Of a stretch of DNA of 64,000 nucleotides, positions 7,188 through 16,532 are shown piece by piece; positions within the stretch are counted from its first letter, which is position 1; each line of letters begins with the position of its first letter. The notes below the pieces were generated by a model. The model saw nothing but the letters and a program-made list of their open reading frames with translations. It searched no databases and had not been told where the DNA came from. Both the position numbers and the translations under genes were made by a program. The stretch covers positions 489,887-553,886 of the forward strand of contig NZ_MASJ01000001.1 in the NCBI RefSeq assembly GCF_001700315.1. Reading direction: 5' to 3'. Source of the stretch: Caryophanon tenue (lineage in GTDB: Bacteria > Bacillota > Bacilli > Bacillales_A > Planococcaceae).

Positions 7188-10001
7188 ATGTCGAACAATG
7201 TAACGCCTGCAGGTTCTGTTTGGTCAGCTTTCTCAGGTCCAAACCTTGGTTATGTGCTTGAACAATACGAGTTATTCGTTCAAACACCAGAAGAAGTAGA
7301 TCCAGACCTTGTAGCATTATTTGAACAATTTGGAGCACCTATTGTAGACGGTGTGGCTACTGCTGAAATCACAAGCGCTGGCACAGCTGTTGCACAAGCG
7401 GACTTCAAAAAAATCTTAGGTGCTGTACAGCTTGCACAAGCAATCCGTCAACACGGTCACTTAGCAGCAGATCTTTATCCATTAAAAGATCGTAAACTAG
7501 ATACTTCTCGCATTGAAGAAAGCGCATACGGTTTATCAGCAGCTGATTTAGCAGCATTACCAGCAACAATCTTCTTTGAGCAAGTACCAGCTGGCGTAAC
7601 AAATGGTAAAGAAGCAGTAGATTACTTAAAATCAGTTTATGTAGGGAAAATTGGTTTTGAATACGGTCAAGTTTCGAATAAAGAAGAATTTGCTTGGATT
7701 CAAGCGCAAGTTGAAGGTGGCGCTTTACAGTCTACACTTTCAAATGATGAGAAAAAAGCAGTTCTTGAGCGTTTAACACGTATCGAAGGCTTTGAGAAAT
7801 TCATCCACAAAACATTTGTTGGTCAAAAACGTTTCTCTGGAGAAGGTTTAGATACGCAAGTTATTTTATTTGATGAAATTTTAAAAGCTGCTGAAACAGC
7901 AAAAGTAGAAAACGTACGTATCGGTATGGCTCACCGCGGTCGTTTAAATGTGTTAACACACGTATTAAACAAACCATATGCGATGATGTTCGCTGATTTC
8001 GCACACGTAACAAACGACTACTTCTTACCAGAAGATGGCCGTTTATCAATCACTAAAGGTTGGACAGGTGACGTTAAATACCACATGGGTGCATCTTACA
8101 ACCGTGAATCAGGTATGAACGTAGCTTTAGCATATAACCCTTCTCACTTAGAAGTGGGTGCACCTGTTGTTATGGGTCAAACGCGTGCAGCACAAGACAA
8201 ACGTCAACAAGCTGGTGCAGTAGACTTTGATGCATTAAAAGCATTAGGGATCATTGTACACGGTGACGCTGCATTCCCAGGACAAGGGATTGTAACTGAA
8301 ACATTAAACTTTGCGCAAACTGAAGGTTTCACGAACGGTGGTACAATTCACATTATCGCAAACAACATGATCGGTTTCACAACTGAACATTATGATTCTC
8401 GTTCTTCAGTTTACTCTTCTGACCCTGCAAAAGGTTATGAAGTACCAGTAATCCACGTGAACGCTGACTCTCCAGAAGATGTTGTAAACGTAGGTCGCTT
8501 TGCAGTTGCATACCGTCAAAAATTCCAAAAAGACATCTTAATCGACTTAATCGGTTACCGTCGTTATGGACACAATGAAACGGATGATCCGACTGTAACA
8601 AACCCTGATACGTATAAATTAGTAGCGAAGCATGACACAATCCGTAAAATGTACGGTGCTGAACTTGCAGCTGCTGGTATCGTAACAGCTGAACAAGTAG
8701 ATGTTTTAGATAAAGACATCTATGCAGAAATGCAAGCAGCTTACGACCACGTAAAAGAAGTTGGTAAAACAGACGAGCACAAGCACGTTGAAATGCCAGA
8801 AGAATTAAAAGTAAACTTCCCAGAAGTAGACACAACTGTAGACGCTGAGCGCTTAGTAGCAATCAACGAGCAGTTATTAAAATTCCAAGAAGGCTTCGAG
8901 CCACAAAATAAATTAGGTAAAATTTTAGCAAAACGTTCTGAAGCATATACATCAGCGAAAATTGACTGGGGTCATGCAGAAACATTAGCGTATGCGACAA
9001 TTTTACAAGACGGTACAGCAGTACGCTTTACTGGTCAAGATGCACAACGTGGTACGTTCTCTCAACGTCACTTAGTGTTACACGACAAAAACAACGGTTC
9101 AGTATTCACACCGTTACACCACATTGATGGCGCGAAAGCATCATTCACTGTACACAACTCACCACTTACTGAAGCAGGTGTTGTTGGTTATGAGTATGGT
9201 TACTCATTAGAAACAAAAGATACGTTAAATGTTTGGGAAGCACAATTTGGTGACTTCGCGAACATGGCACAAGTAATGTTCGATAACTTCATTTCTAGCG
9301 CTCGCTCTAAATGGGGTCAAAAATCAGGCTTAGTCATTCTTTTACCACACGGGTACGAAGGTCAAGGCCCAGAACACTCTTCAAGCCGTATCGAGCGTTT
9401 CTTACAAATGTCAGCTGAAAACAACTGGTTCGTAGCAAACTGTTCAAATGCAGGTAACTACTACCACTTATTACGTCGTCAAGCGGCATTATTAAATACT
9501 GAAGGTGTTCGTCCATTAATCGTGGCTTCTCCTAAATACTTATTACGTCACCCACTTGCAGCAGCATCAGCTGAGCAATTAGCGACTGGTAAGTTTGAAG
9601 AAGTAATCGAGCAACCAGGCTTAGGCCAAAATGCAGAAGCGGTAGAAAAAGTATTACTTGGTACTGGTAAAGTAACAATTGACCTTGCTGACCGCGTGAA
9701 AGATGGCGAAGGGTTCGATCACTTACACATCGTACGTGTAGAGCAATTATATCCATTCCCAACTGCACAAATTCAAGAAATCGTTGCACGTTTCCCGAAT
9801 GTGAAAGAAATCGCATGGGTACAAGAAGAGCCGAAAAACCAAGGTGTTTGGAACTACGCTTTAGAGCAACTTCTTGAAGTATCAGCAGGTAAGAAATTAT
9901 CATACGTTGGTCGTCCAGCAATGTCTTCAACTTCTGAAGGTGACGCAGACTCACATAAAGAAAACCAAGCGAAATTAATTGCAGAAGCAGTAGCAAAGTA
10001 A
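7188..10001 (+). CDS. odhA: 2-oxoglutarate dehydrogenase E1 component
   Basis: This is the thiamine-diphosphate-dependent decarboxylase of the 2-oxoglutarate dehydrogenase complex. It converts 2-oxoglutarate to an enzyme-bound succinyl group in the TCA cycle. The 937-residue length is normal. Diagnostic pieces include MAHRGRLNVL near residue 247, HGDAAFPGQG near 360, and GHNETDDP. The transketolase-like pyrimidine domain follows in the second half (QDAQRGTFSQRH, then LPHGYEGQGPEHSS). The ATG at 7188 is chosen because TTGGAGG lies just upstream; an in-frame TTG at 7173 overlaps that ribosome site. odhB follows after 83 bases, so the two form an operon. Codon use is strongly biased, which suggests high expression. 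Confidence 0.97.
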   Translation: MSNNVTPAGSVWSAFSGPNLGYVLEQYELFVQTPEEVDPDLVALFEQFGAPIVDGVATAEITSAGTAVAQADFKKILGAVQLAQAIRQHGHLAADLYPLKDRKLDTSRIEESAYGLSAADLAALPATIFFEQVPAGVTNGKEAVDYLKSVYVGKIGFEYGQVSNKEEFAWIQAQVEGGALQSTLSNDEKKAVLERLTRIEGFEKFIHKTFVGQKRFSGEGLDTQVILFDEILKAAETAKVENVRIGMAHRGRLNVLTHVLNKPYAMMFADFAHVTNDYFLPEDGRLSITKGWTGDVKYHMGASYNRESGMNVALAYNPSHLEVGAPVVMGQTRAAQDKRQQAGAVDFDALKALGIIVHGDAAFPGQGIVTETLNFAQTEGFTNGGTIHIIANNMIGFTTEHYDSRSSVYSSDPAKGYEVPVIHVNADSPEDVVNVGRFAVAYRQKFQKDILIDLIGYRRYGHNETDDPTVTNPDTYKLVAKHDTIRKMYGAELAAAGIVTAEQVDVLDKDIYAEMQAAYDHVKEVGKTDEHKHVEMPEELKVNFPEVDTTVDAERLVAINEQLLKFQEGFEPQNKLGKILAKRSEAYTSAKIDWGHAETLAYATILQDGTAVRFTGQDAQRGTFSQRHLVLHDKNNGSVFTPLHHIDGAKASFTVHNSPLTEAGVVGYEYGYSLETKDTLNVWEAQFGDFANMAQVMFDNFISSARSKWGQKSGLVILLPHGYEGQGPEHSSSRIERFLQMSAENNWFVANCSNAGNYYHLLRRQAALLNTEGVRPLIVASPKYLLRHPLAAASAEQLATGKFEEVIEQPGLGQNAEAVEKVLLGTGKVTIDLADRVKDGEGFDHLHIVRVEQLYPFPTAQIQEIVARFPNVKEIAWVQEEPKNQGVWNYALEQLLEVSAGKKLSYVGRPAMSSTSEGDADSHKENQAKLIAEAVAK

Positions 10002-10084
10002 TATAACTATATATGGTGAGAGGTTTACAAGCCTCTCACATCTCTAACATTTAATGGTTGTTTATTATAAGGAGGAAAATGATC

Positions 10085-11329
10085 GTGGCAGAAATTAAAA
10101 TCCCTGAATTAGCAGAATCTATTACAGAAGGTACTATCGCCCAGTGGGTGAAAAAAGTTGGTGACCGCGTAGAAAAAGGCGAGTTCATCATGGAATTAGA
10201 AACAGATAAAGTAAACGCTGAAATCATTTCTGAAGAAGCAGGCGTATTAACTCAAATTTTAGCTGAAGAAGGCGACACTGTACAAGTAGGTCAAGTTGTA
10301 GCAGTAGTAGAAGCAGGCGAAGGCGCTGCTCCAGCACCAGCTAAAGAAGAAGCTCCAGCAGCTCCAAAAGCTGAAGAAAAACCAGCTCAAGAAGCACCAA
10401 AAGCTGCAGCACCAGCACCAGTAGTAGAAGAATCAGGTGAACGCGTAATCGCTTCTCCAGCAGCTCGTAAATTAGCTCGTGAAAAAGGTATCAACCTTGC
10501 AGACGTGAACCCAGTTGACTTACAAGGTCGCGTACGTGTACAAGACGTAGCAGCACACGGTACTGCACCAGCAGCGGCTCCAGTAGCAGCTTCAAACGGT
10601 CCAGTAATCTTCGCTCCAGCAGCAGACACTGACCGCGTAACAATTGAAAAAATGTCTCGTCGTCGTCAAACAATTGCAAAACGTTTATTAGAAGTTAAAC
10701 AATCAACTGCAATGTTAACAACATTCAACGAAATCGACATGACAAACATCATGGCATTACGTAAGCGTAAACAAGATGGCTTCGTAAAAGAAAACGACAT
10801 CAAACTTGGTTTCATGTCATTCTTCACAAAAGCTGTTGTTGCGGCACTTAAGAAATACCCATACGTAAATGCTCAAATCTCAGGTGACGAAATTCACTTA
10901 AACAACTTCTTCGATATCGGTATCGCTGTATCAACTGAAGAAGGTTTAGTAGTACCAATCGTGCGTGATGCAAACGCTAAAAACTTCGCTGAAATCGAAA
11001 AAGATATCGCTGGTTTAGCTGCAAAAGCACGTGACAAAAAATTAGGCTTAAACGACATGGCTGGTGGTTCATTTACAATCACTAACGGTGGTGTATTCGG
11101 TTCATTAATGTCTACACCTATCATGAACGGTACACAAGCTGGTATTTTAGGTATGCACTCAATCGTTAACCGTCCAGTAGCTGTTAACGGTGAAATCGAA
11201 ATTCGTCCAATGATGTACGTGGCACTTTCTTATGACCACCGTATCATCGATGGTAAAGATTCTGTAGGCTTCTTAAAAACAGTTAAAGAAATGATTGAGA
11301 ACCCAGAAGATTTATTATTAAACTCTTAA
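10085..11329 (+). CDS. odhB: 2-oxoglutarate dehydrogenase E2 (dihydrolipoyl succinyltransferase)
   Basis: E2 is the core of the 2-oxoglutarate dehydrogenase complex. It moves the succinyl group from E1 via lipoamide to CoA. Domains in order are a lipoyl domain (1-80, lipoyl-lysine K42 in ETDKVNAE), an Ala-Pro-Glu-rich swinging linker, a peripheral-subunit-binding domain (about 125-165, with [11 protein letters not shown]) and the catalytic domain with the DHRIIDG active-site motif near the C-terminus. I choose GTG 10085 ([12 protein letters not shown]) because AAGGAGG is nine bases upstream and the family starts with this sequence. The in-frame ATG at 10079 is only three bases from that site. 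The E3 gene is not next to it. Confidence 0.97.
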   Translation: MAEIKIPELAESITEGTIAQWVKKVGDRVEKGEFIMELETDKVNAEIISEEAGVLTQILAEEGDTVQVGQVVAVVEAGEGAAPAPAKEEAPAAPKAEEKPAQEAPKAAAPAPVVEESGERVIASPAARKLAREKGINLADVNPVDLQGRVRVQDVAAHGTAPAAAPVAASNGPVIFAPAADTDRVTIEKMSRRRQTIAKRLLEVKQSTAMLTTFNEIDMTNIMALRKRKQDGFVKENDIKLGFMSFFTKAVVAALKKYPYVNAQISGDEIHLNNFFDIGIAVSTEEGLVVPIVRDANAKNFAEIEKDIAGLAAKARDKKLGLNDMAGGSFTITNGGVFGSLMSTPIMNGTQAGILGMHSIVNRPVAVNGEIEIRPMMYVALSYDHRIIDGKDSVGFLKTVKEMIENPEDLLLNS

Positions 11330-11340
11330 TTTATACATTG

Positions 11341-11383
11341 AAAAGCACTATCCGATTTAACGATCGGATAGTGCTTTTTTTTT
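11341..11383 (+). terminator. Terminator of the odhAB operon
   Basis: A 16-bp perfect stem (AAAAGCACTATCCGAT and its complement) with a 6-nt loop ends in nine T residues. Confidence 0.92.
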
Positions 11384-11811
11384 GCTCTTTTTACCATAAC
11401 TTAATATACGCCAGCGTTTACAGTATGACGAAAAGGTAGAAACATTATTGTGAAACAGCATATCGTCTACTTTTCTTTCGATATATTCGTTTAGATACGT
11501 ACTGATTTCAGTGCATGGTCTAAATATACAAGCGTTATGAAGCTGTGAGCAGGGCATAGGTGGCTCACGTCATAAAATCAATACGGAAACATGGAAATTT
11601 TATGACCATCATAAAAAATTTTTTTGAAATTATATAAATGTCACATGTACATGTAAGAAAAGCGCTTACATTTACTGTTAAGAACGTTTCTATGTAAGAA
11701 AAATAGTTGTAATTTTCTGACTAAAAAGAAAAATTGGTTGAAGAAAAAAGGACTTTTTTATGTCAATATTGTATTTTATTACTATAGCAAATTGAATTGG
11801 AGGCGATGAAT
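11384..11811. other. Intergenic region before the ATP-grasp operon
   Basis: No coding sequence is supported here. It is AT-rich and holds an inverted repeat TGTAAG-N7-CTTACA at 11652-11670 that resembles a catabolite-responsive element but misses two consensus positions. Promoter elements for the operon at 11812 must lie downstream of it, but I could not pick a clear pair. Confidence 0.5.
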
Positions 11812-13263
11812 ATGTTTCATTCGTATGACGCAAGTGGCTTTTATGATGAGATGTTGACGCAAAATGGTCCGAAAAAGCATTACACACCATTTTATGAACA
11901 AATTTTAAAATTGACGCACACGGAATTATATGAAAAGCATAAAGCAGCACAATCAAGCTTTTTACGACAAGGAATTACGTTTACGGTATACGGCGAAGAA
12001 GGCGGCACTGAACGCACGATGCCATTTGATTTTATTCCGATCATTATTCCAGCTGATACATGGCAAACGGTTGAAGCTGGTATGAAGCAACGCGTTGAAG
12101 CATTGAACGCCTTTTTACATGATGTGTATCATGAGCAAAAAATTATTGAAGCTGGCATTGTGCCACGTGAGTTAGTCGAACAAAATCCGTATTACTATAA
12201 GCAAGTAGACGGTGTTTCAGTTCCGCTGAACAACCATATCTTTTTAGCTGGCATCGATTTAATTCGCGATGAAGAAGGAAACTATTGTGTGCTCGAAGAT
12301 AATTTGCGTAACCCATCCGGCATGAGTTATGTGTACCAAAATCGTTTTGCGATGCGCAAAACATACCCGGAATTTTTCCATAATTACTCAATTGAAACAT
12401 TGGATAAAAATTTAGCAAAGATGCAACAAGCGCTTTTATCACACCGTCCACAACAATTGCCAGAACAACAAGAAGCATTTGCGGTGTTATTAACAGCAGG
12501 CGTGTATAACTCTGCTTATTATGATCATGTGTTTTTAGCGAAAGAAATGAATATTCCACTGGTAGAAGGTCGTGATTTAACGGTAATTGATGATATCGTT
12601 TATTTAAAAACGATTCGTGGGTTACAACGAGTAGATATTATTTATCGCCGTATTGATGACGATTATTTGGACCCAGAAGTATTTTTAGCAGAATCGATGC
12701 TCGGTGTACCACATATTATGAATGCGTATAAGGCAGGCAACGTTGCCATTTTAAATGCGGTGGGCAATGGCGTCGCGGATGACAAGGCGATGTATATTTA
12801 TGTGCCTGATATGATTCGCTTTTATTTAAACGAAGAGCCAATCATTCAAAATGTCAAAACGTATCGTTTAGACGATGAAGAGACGCGTAATTGGGTACTG
12901 GAACGTTTAGATGAATTAGTGATCAAAAATGTCGGTGCATCAGGGGGGTATGATATGTTGATTGGCCCGCATGCAACGCCAGCGCTACGCGAAAAATTCC
13001 GCGAGAAAATTTTAGAAGCACCGCATCAATATATCGCACAACCAACAATTAAATTATCGCGCGCACCAGCATATCAAGATGGGCGCTTTTATCCATGCCA
13101 TATTGATTTACGTGTATTTGTTGTACGCGGTGAAGAAACGAGTATATTACCAGGAGGCTTATCACGTGTCGCACTAAAGGAAGGCTCACTTGTCGTGAAC
13201 TCATCACAGGGTGGAGGCGGAAAAGATACGTGGATTTTAAAGGAGGCAAAGGTTCATGCTTAG
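11812..13263 (+). CDS. Circularly permuted ATP-grasp family protein (DUF404/407 type)
   Basis: This 483-residue protein belongs to the circularly permuted ATP-grasp family. These are predicted to ligate an amine to a carboxylate using ATP, but no product is established as far as I know. Family marks are the N-terminal ASGFYDEM segment, the RELVEQNP region, FLAGIDLIRDEEGNYCVLEDN with its acidic metal-binding residues, the KNVGASGGYDMLIGP loop and the C-terminal RVALKEGSLVVNSSQGGGGKDTW. ATG 11812 is chosen because GGAGG lies eight bases upstream; ATG 11806 is too close. It overlaps the alpha-E gene by eight bases, which points to a tightly coupled three-gene operon. Confidence 0.85.
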   Translation: MFHSYDASGFYDEMLTQNGPKKHYTPFYEQILKLTHTELYEKHKAAQSSFLRQGITFTVYGEEGGTERTMPFDFIPIIIPADTWQTVEAGMKQRVEALNAFLHDVYHEQKIIEAGIVPRELVEQNPYYYKQVDGVSVPLNNHIFLAGIDLIRDEEGNYCVLEDNLRNPSGMSYVYQNRFAMRKTYPEFFHNYSIETLDKNLAKMQQALLSHRPQQLPEQQEAFAVLLTAGVYNSAYYDHVFLAKEMNIPLVEGRDLTVIDDIVYLKTIRGLQRVDIIYRRIDDDYLDPEVFLAESMLGVPHIMNAYKAGNVAILNAVGNGVADDKAMYIYVPDMIRFYLNEEPIIQNVKTYRLDDEETRNWVLERLDELVIKNVGASGGYDMLIGPHATPALREKFREKILEAPHQYIAQPTIKLSRAPAYQDGRFYPCHIDLRVFVVRGEETSILPGGLSRVALKEGSLVVNSSQGGGGKDTWILKEAKVHA

Positions 13264-14197
13264 TCGAGTAGCAGATTCACTTTATTGGCTTGGTCGTTAT
13301 GCGGAGCGTGTCGAAACAAATGCGCATATGACAACAAGTCAACTTGAAAATATGCTGGAGCACCATACACCACATATCGATACGTTTTGGAAAACATTGC
13401 TCGATATTTGTGGTTATCAAGACGATTTCCATACGCGCTATGAGCAACCGACAACGGAAGATATTTTATATTATTTAGTGAGCGATCAGCAAAATTTCAA
13501 TTCTGTTGCGGCATTGATTGATAGCATTCGTTTCAATGCGAAAAATGCCCGCAATTGCATTCCGAATGGCTTATGGGAAGAATGGAATACATTTTATTTA
13601 GCGATGATGCAGCAGCCGTTAACGCAACCATATACCGTACTTAAAACAACAGAGTTTTTAACGCAACTTCGCCGAACAGCATTAACCGCTACTGGTACGA
13701 TTGATTCGTTAATGACACGTGATGAAGGCTTTCAATTTATTAAAATCGGTAAGTGGATTGAACGCTCTGAAAAAACAGCACTTATTTTACTACGTATGTT
13801 AGAACAACAAGATACATTAACAACCGATACAACAATGGCGACAACATTACAGCTAACGAATGCGTTAGAAGAGTATGCCCGTCGTTTCCGCAGTCGAAAA
13901 TCCGAAGATATTATTCAATTTTTAGTGAGTGATAGTAAATGTTCACGTTCAGTGACGTACGGCATTCGCAAAATTAAGCGCACAGTATTAGATATTGAAC
14001 AGGAAACATTACAGCCACACTCGGAGGACTTGTTATTTGCATTAGATGAGTTAGAAGCACTGCTTCAGCAAAATGCACACAATATGACAGTCGCTGAACG
14101 GAAGGAATGGGTTGCGACAATTCATACAAAATGTATGCATTTAGGACCTATTTTCTCAAAGACGTATTATTTAACGGTACCAATGTTAGTCGAATGA
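13256..14197 (+). CDS. Alpha-E domain protein (DUF403)
   Basis: This 313-residue, almost all helical protein is an alpha-E domain protein, the constant partner of the circularly permuted ATP-grasp gene upstream. It opens with MLSRVADSLYWLGRYAERVE, which is very characteristic of the family, and has the repeated pattern FIKIGKWIERSEKTA later. No catalytic residues are known to me. Its start ATG lies inside the last codons of the ATP-grasp gene (eight-base overlap), so translation is coupled. A role as scaffold or second subunit of a peptide-modifying complex is inference from this conserved neighbourhood. Confidence 0.85.
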   Translation: MLSRVADSLYWLGRYAERVETNAHMTTSQLENMLEHHTPHIDTFWKTLLDICGYQDDFHTRYEQPTTEDILYYLVSDQQNFNSVAALIDSIRFNAKNARNCIPNGLWEEWNTFYLAMMQQPLTQPYTVLKTTEFLTQLRRTALTATGTIDSLMTRDEGFQFIKIGKWIERSEKTALILLRMLEQQDTLTTDTTMATTLQLTNALEEYARRFRSRKSEDIIQFLVSDSKCSRSVTYGIRKIKRTVLDIEQETLQPHSEDLLFALDELEALLQQNAHNMTVAERKEWVATIHTKCMHLGPIFSKTYYLTVPMLVE

Positions 14198-14242
14198 CTG
14201 CCGACCAAACAAATGAGCCAATAACAGCAAAGGGGTCGCATT

Positions 14243-15100
14243 ATGAAGTATGAAATTATCCATACAAATATTTTTAAATATGAAAGTCCAGTAGAACAAT
14301 CGCTCAATACGATTCGTTTGAAGCCACGTAATAATGAATGCCAACGTTTAGTATCATATAACGTGAAAATTAATCCAGTATCACTAACGAAGGAGTATTT
14401 AGATATATGGCGCAATCATGTCGAAAATTTCTTCATCGCAGGCAAACATGATGAATTATCGATTGTGTCGCATTCTGTCGTGAGTGTACAAAAGGCACCT
14501 TATGTTTATCAACTACAATTTTCTGAGGAGATGCGCAATATTTTTTATTCGCAGCTGTTCCATGAGCATTACTTAGCATATTTAATGACGTCACAATATA
14601 CGACGTTATCGGAAGCGCAACTACAGCAAATTTTGCGCATTGTCGGCTCGCCGAAAAAAAATCCGGTGAAGTTTGCATGTGATTTAATGACATACTTATA
14701 CCACACAATGACATATGATCCGGAAGCAACCGATGTAACGACGACAGCACAACAAGCATTTGAATTGAAGCGCGGTGTATGCCAAGATTACACACAAATT
14801 ATGCTAGGGGTGTTGCGCCACTGTGGCATTCCAGCACGTTATATTAGCGGCTATTTGTATGTAGGTGAAGGTGATGATTTAATTGGTGACGTTGCGACAC
14901 ATGCTTGGGTCGAAATTATGGTGCCTGGTATTGGCTGGGTAGGCTTAGACCCGACAAATAATGTAGAAGTGCTTGAAAATCACATTAATGTGTGTGTAGG
15001 ACGTGATTTTCGAGATGTATCACCAGTAGAGGGTGTGTATCAAGGCGGTAATAATACATTAGAGGTAACGGTTGAAGTAAAGCAAATCAAGCATTTATAA
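14243..15100 (+). CDS. Transglutaminase-like domain protein
   Basis: This 285-residue protein has an N-terminal beta-rich domain typical of bacterial transglutaminase-like proteins (about 1-85, MKYEIIHTNIFKYESPVEQS) and a papain-fold core. The likely catalytic triad is Cys in KRGVCQDYTQI (about residue 178), His in GDVATHAWVEI (about 222) and Asp in GWVGLDPTNN (about 237). Such proteins are usually peptidases or amide-exchange enzymes rather than true crosslinkers. It is third in the operon, 45 bases after the alpha-E gene, which matches the common ATP-grasp / alpha-E / transglutaminase trio. No signal peptide is seen, so it should act in the cytoplasm. Confidence 0.85.
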   Translation: MKYEIIHTNIFKYESPVEQSLNTIRLKPRNNECQRLVSYNVKINPVSLTKEYLDIWRNHVENFFIAGKHDELSIVSHSVVSVQKAPYVYQLQFSEEMRNIFYSQLFHEHYLAYLMTSQYTTLSEAQLQQILRIVGSPKKNPVKFACDLMTYLYHTMTYDPEATDVTTTAQQAFELKRGVCQDYTQIMLGVLRHCGIPARYISGYLYVGEGDDLIGDVATHAWVEIMVPGIGWVGLDPTNNVEVLENHINVCVGRDFRDVSPVEGVYQGGNNTLEVTVEVKQIKHL

Positions 15101-15247
15101 AATTATATTATAAAAGTAATAATTTGCCTTATATTGTGCTAGAAAGAATGAATACATTACTTACTTTTGTAACTTATGTATGACAAAAAGCTGAATTGAC
15201 GCAATTTTAAGACATTCAATAAAATTGAAGTTTTTTGAAAAATGACG

Positions 15248-15276
15248 TTGACATTATATTGTGAATATTATACTAT
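15248..15276 (+). promoter_or_regulatory. Promoter of the riboswitch-led amino acid transporter operon
   Basis: A perfect -35 TTGACA (15248-15253) is followed after 17 bases by TACTAT (15271-15276); TATACT at 15269 with 15 bases is the alternative. Transcription would start just before the lysine riboswitch. Confidence 0.7.
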
Positions 15277-15289
15277 CGAGATAACTTAA

Positions 15290-15475
15290 ATATTAGATGC
15301 CTCACAGCTTGTGAGGTAGAGGCGCGGTTGTTCAAGAGCCATAACAGAGTATGAGGATACTATGACGTTATGAGGAGGGGACATCGCCGAAGCAACTATT
15401 ACGTCCTCACGTAATTGCGCTGGGTCTGCAGTGAATAATTGCAGGACTGTCTTAATGATTGTACCAAATTCATTA
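15290..15475 (+). ncRNA. Lysine riboswitch (L-box)
   Basis: The leader holds the conserved lysine aptamer blocks in the right order: GTGAGGTAGAGGCGCG, CAAGAGCC, GAGTATGAGG, GAGGGGACATCGCCGAAGC, CGCTGGGTCTGCA and GACTGTC. The GCCGAAG and GGGGA blocks are the clearest. It lies between a strong promoter and an intrinsic terminator in front of an amino acid ABC transporter. Lysine binding should therefore favour the terminator and shut the importer off. The boundaries are approximate, since P1 pairing was read by eye. Confidence 0.88.
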
Positions 15476-15526
15476 AGTTGAGCTATCTCATTAGGGAAAA
15501 CGTGGCATAACGCAGGCAAAATATGC

Positions 15527-15563
15527 GCGACCTAAGAGTACCATTTTCTTAGGTCGCTTTTTT
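15527..15563 (+). terminator. Riboswitch expression-platform terminator
   Basis: A 10- to 11-bp stem (GCGACCTAAG with CTTAGGTCGC) and T-rich tail lie 45 bases before the first transporter gene. This is the expected lysine-controlled terminator. Confidence 0.85.
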
Positions 15564-15607
15564 CTTGATTTTTGTCTGATTATTCGTAATAAAAGGGGGA
15601 TTTAGAA

Positions 15608-16438
15608 ATGTCTAAAAAGTATGGGCTTTTCATGTTGATGCTACTGTTATCGGTTGTATTAGTAGCGTGTGGTTCGGATGAGGAATCATCGTCATCATCA
15701 GATGATAATGTATTAAAAGTAGGACTAGAAGCAGGGTATGCGCCATTTAACTGGACGCAAAGCGACGATTCAAACGGCGCAGTTGCCATTGAAGGTTCAA
15801 AAGAATTCGCAGGTGGTTATGATGTAGAAATCGCGAAAAAAGTAGCCGATAAATTAGGGAAAGAGCTTGTCATTGTAAAAACAGAATGGGATGGCTTAGT
15901 ACCCGCATTACAATCAAACGTTATTGATGTCATCATTGCAGGGATGTCACCAACAGAAGAACGTAAAGAAGCAATCGATTTCTCTGATACATATTACGTA
16001 TCAGATTTCGTGATCGTGACAAAAGCAGGCAGTGAATATGCGAACGCTAAAACGTTAGCCGATTTTGAAGGCGCAAAAATTACAGCACAATTAAACACAT
16101 CAAACTATGATGTGATCGACCAAATTCCAAACGTTGACAAGCAAACAGCGATGGATAACTTCCCAGCAATGCGTGTAGCGATTGAATCAGGCGTTATTGA
16201 TGGTTACGTAGCAGAGCGTCCAGAAGCGATTTCAGCTGCAGCAGCAAATGAAAACTTTGCGTATGTAGAGCTAGAAGATGGCTTTGATGTAGAGGAGTCA
16301 CAAATTTCAGTAGCAATTGGTGTACGTAAAGGTGACGAAAACTTAGCAGCGATGAATGAAGCGTTAGCAGAGATTTCTGAAGAAGACCGTCAAACTTTAA
16401 TGGAACAAGCAATTGCGAACCAACCAGCAGCACAATAA
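15608..16438 (+). CDS. Amino acid ABC transporter substrate-binding lipoprotein (lysine predicted)
   Basis: This 276-residue lipoprotein binds the substrate outside the membrane. The signal peptide ends in the lipobox VLVAC with lipid-modified Cys21, followed by an acidic-serine spacer. The mature part is a family 3 solute-binding protein: LKVGLEAGYAPFNW at the start, then GYDVEIAKKVADKLG, the ligand-contacting GMSPTEERKEAIDFSDTYY, and a GYVAERPEA segment. The family takes polar and basic amino acids. The lysine riboswitch directly upstream makes lysine the best guess. The start ATG follows AAAAGGGGGA. Confidence 0.9.
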   Translation: MSKKYGLFMLMLLLSVVLVACGSDEESSSSSDDNVLKVGLEAGYAPFNWTQSDDSNGAVAIEGSKEFAGGYDVEIAKKVADKLGKELVIVKTEWDGLVPALQSNVIDVIIAGMSPTEERKEAIDFSDTYYVSDFVIVTKAGSEYANAKTLADFEGAKITAQLNTSNYDVIDQIPNVDKQTAMDNFPAMRVAIESGVIDGYVAERPEAISAAAANENFAYVELEDGFDVEESQISVAIGVRKGDENLAAMNEALAEISEEDRQTLMEQAIANQPAAQ

Positions 16439-16443
16439 TGCAT

Positions 16444-16478
16444 AAAGGAGTCGTCTGCGTTTTGTGGACGGCTCCTTT
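16444..16478 (+). terminator. Intercistronic hairpin
   Basis: A 12-bp stem (AAAGGAGTCGTC, one G-U pair) lies between the lipoprotein and permease genes. There is no long T tract, so it more likely stabilises the upstream message or attenuates, giving more binding protein than permease. Confidence 0.6.
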
Positions 16479-16532
16479 GTTAAGTAATGATGAATAACAA
16501 TGCCGATGATTGGCATGATGGAGGCTCCAACA

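Noticed and set aside
8377..8862. 161-residue antisense ORF inside odhA
   Set aside because: Leu/Gln-rich shadow of a strongly codon-biased gene, no start signals; the sense strand is clearly odhA.
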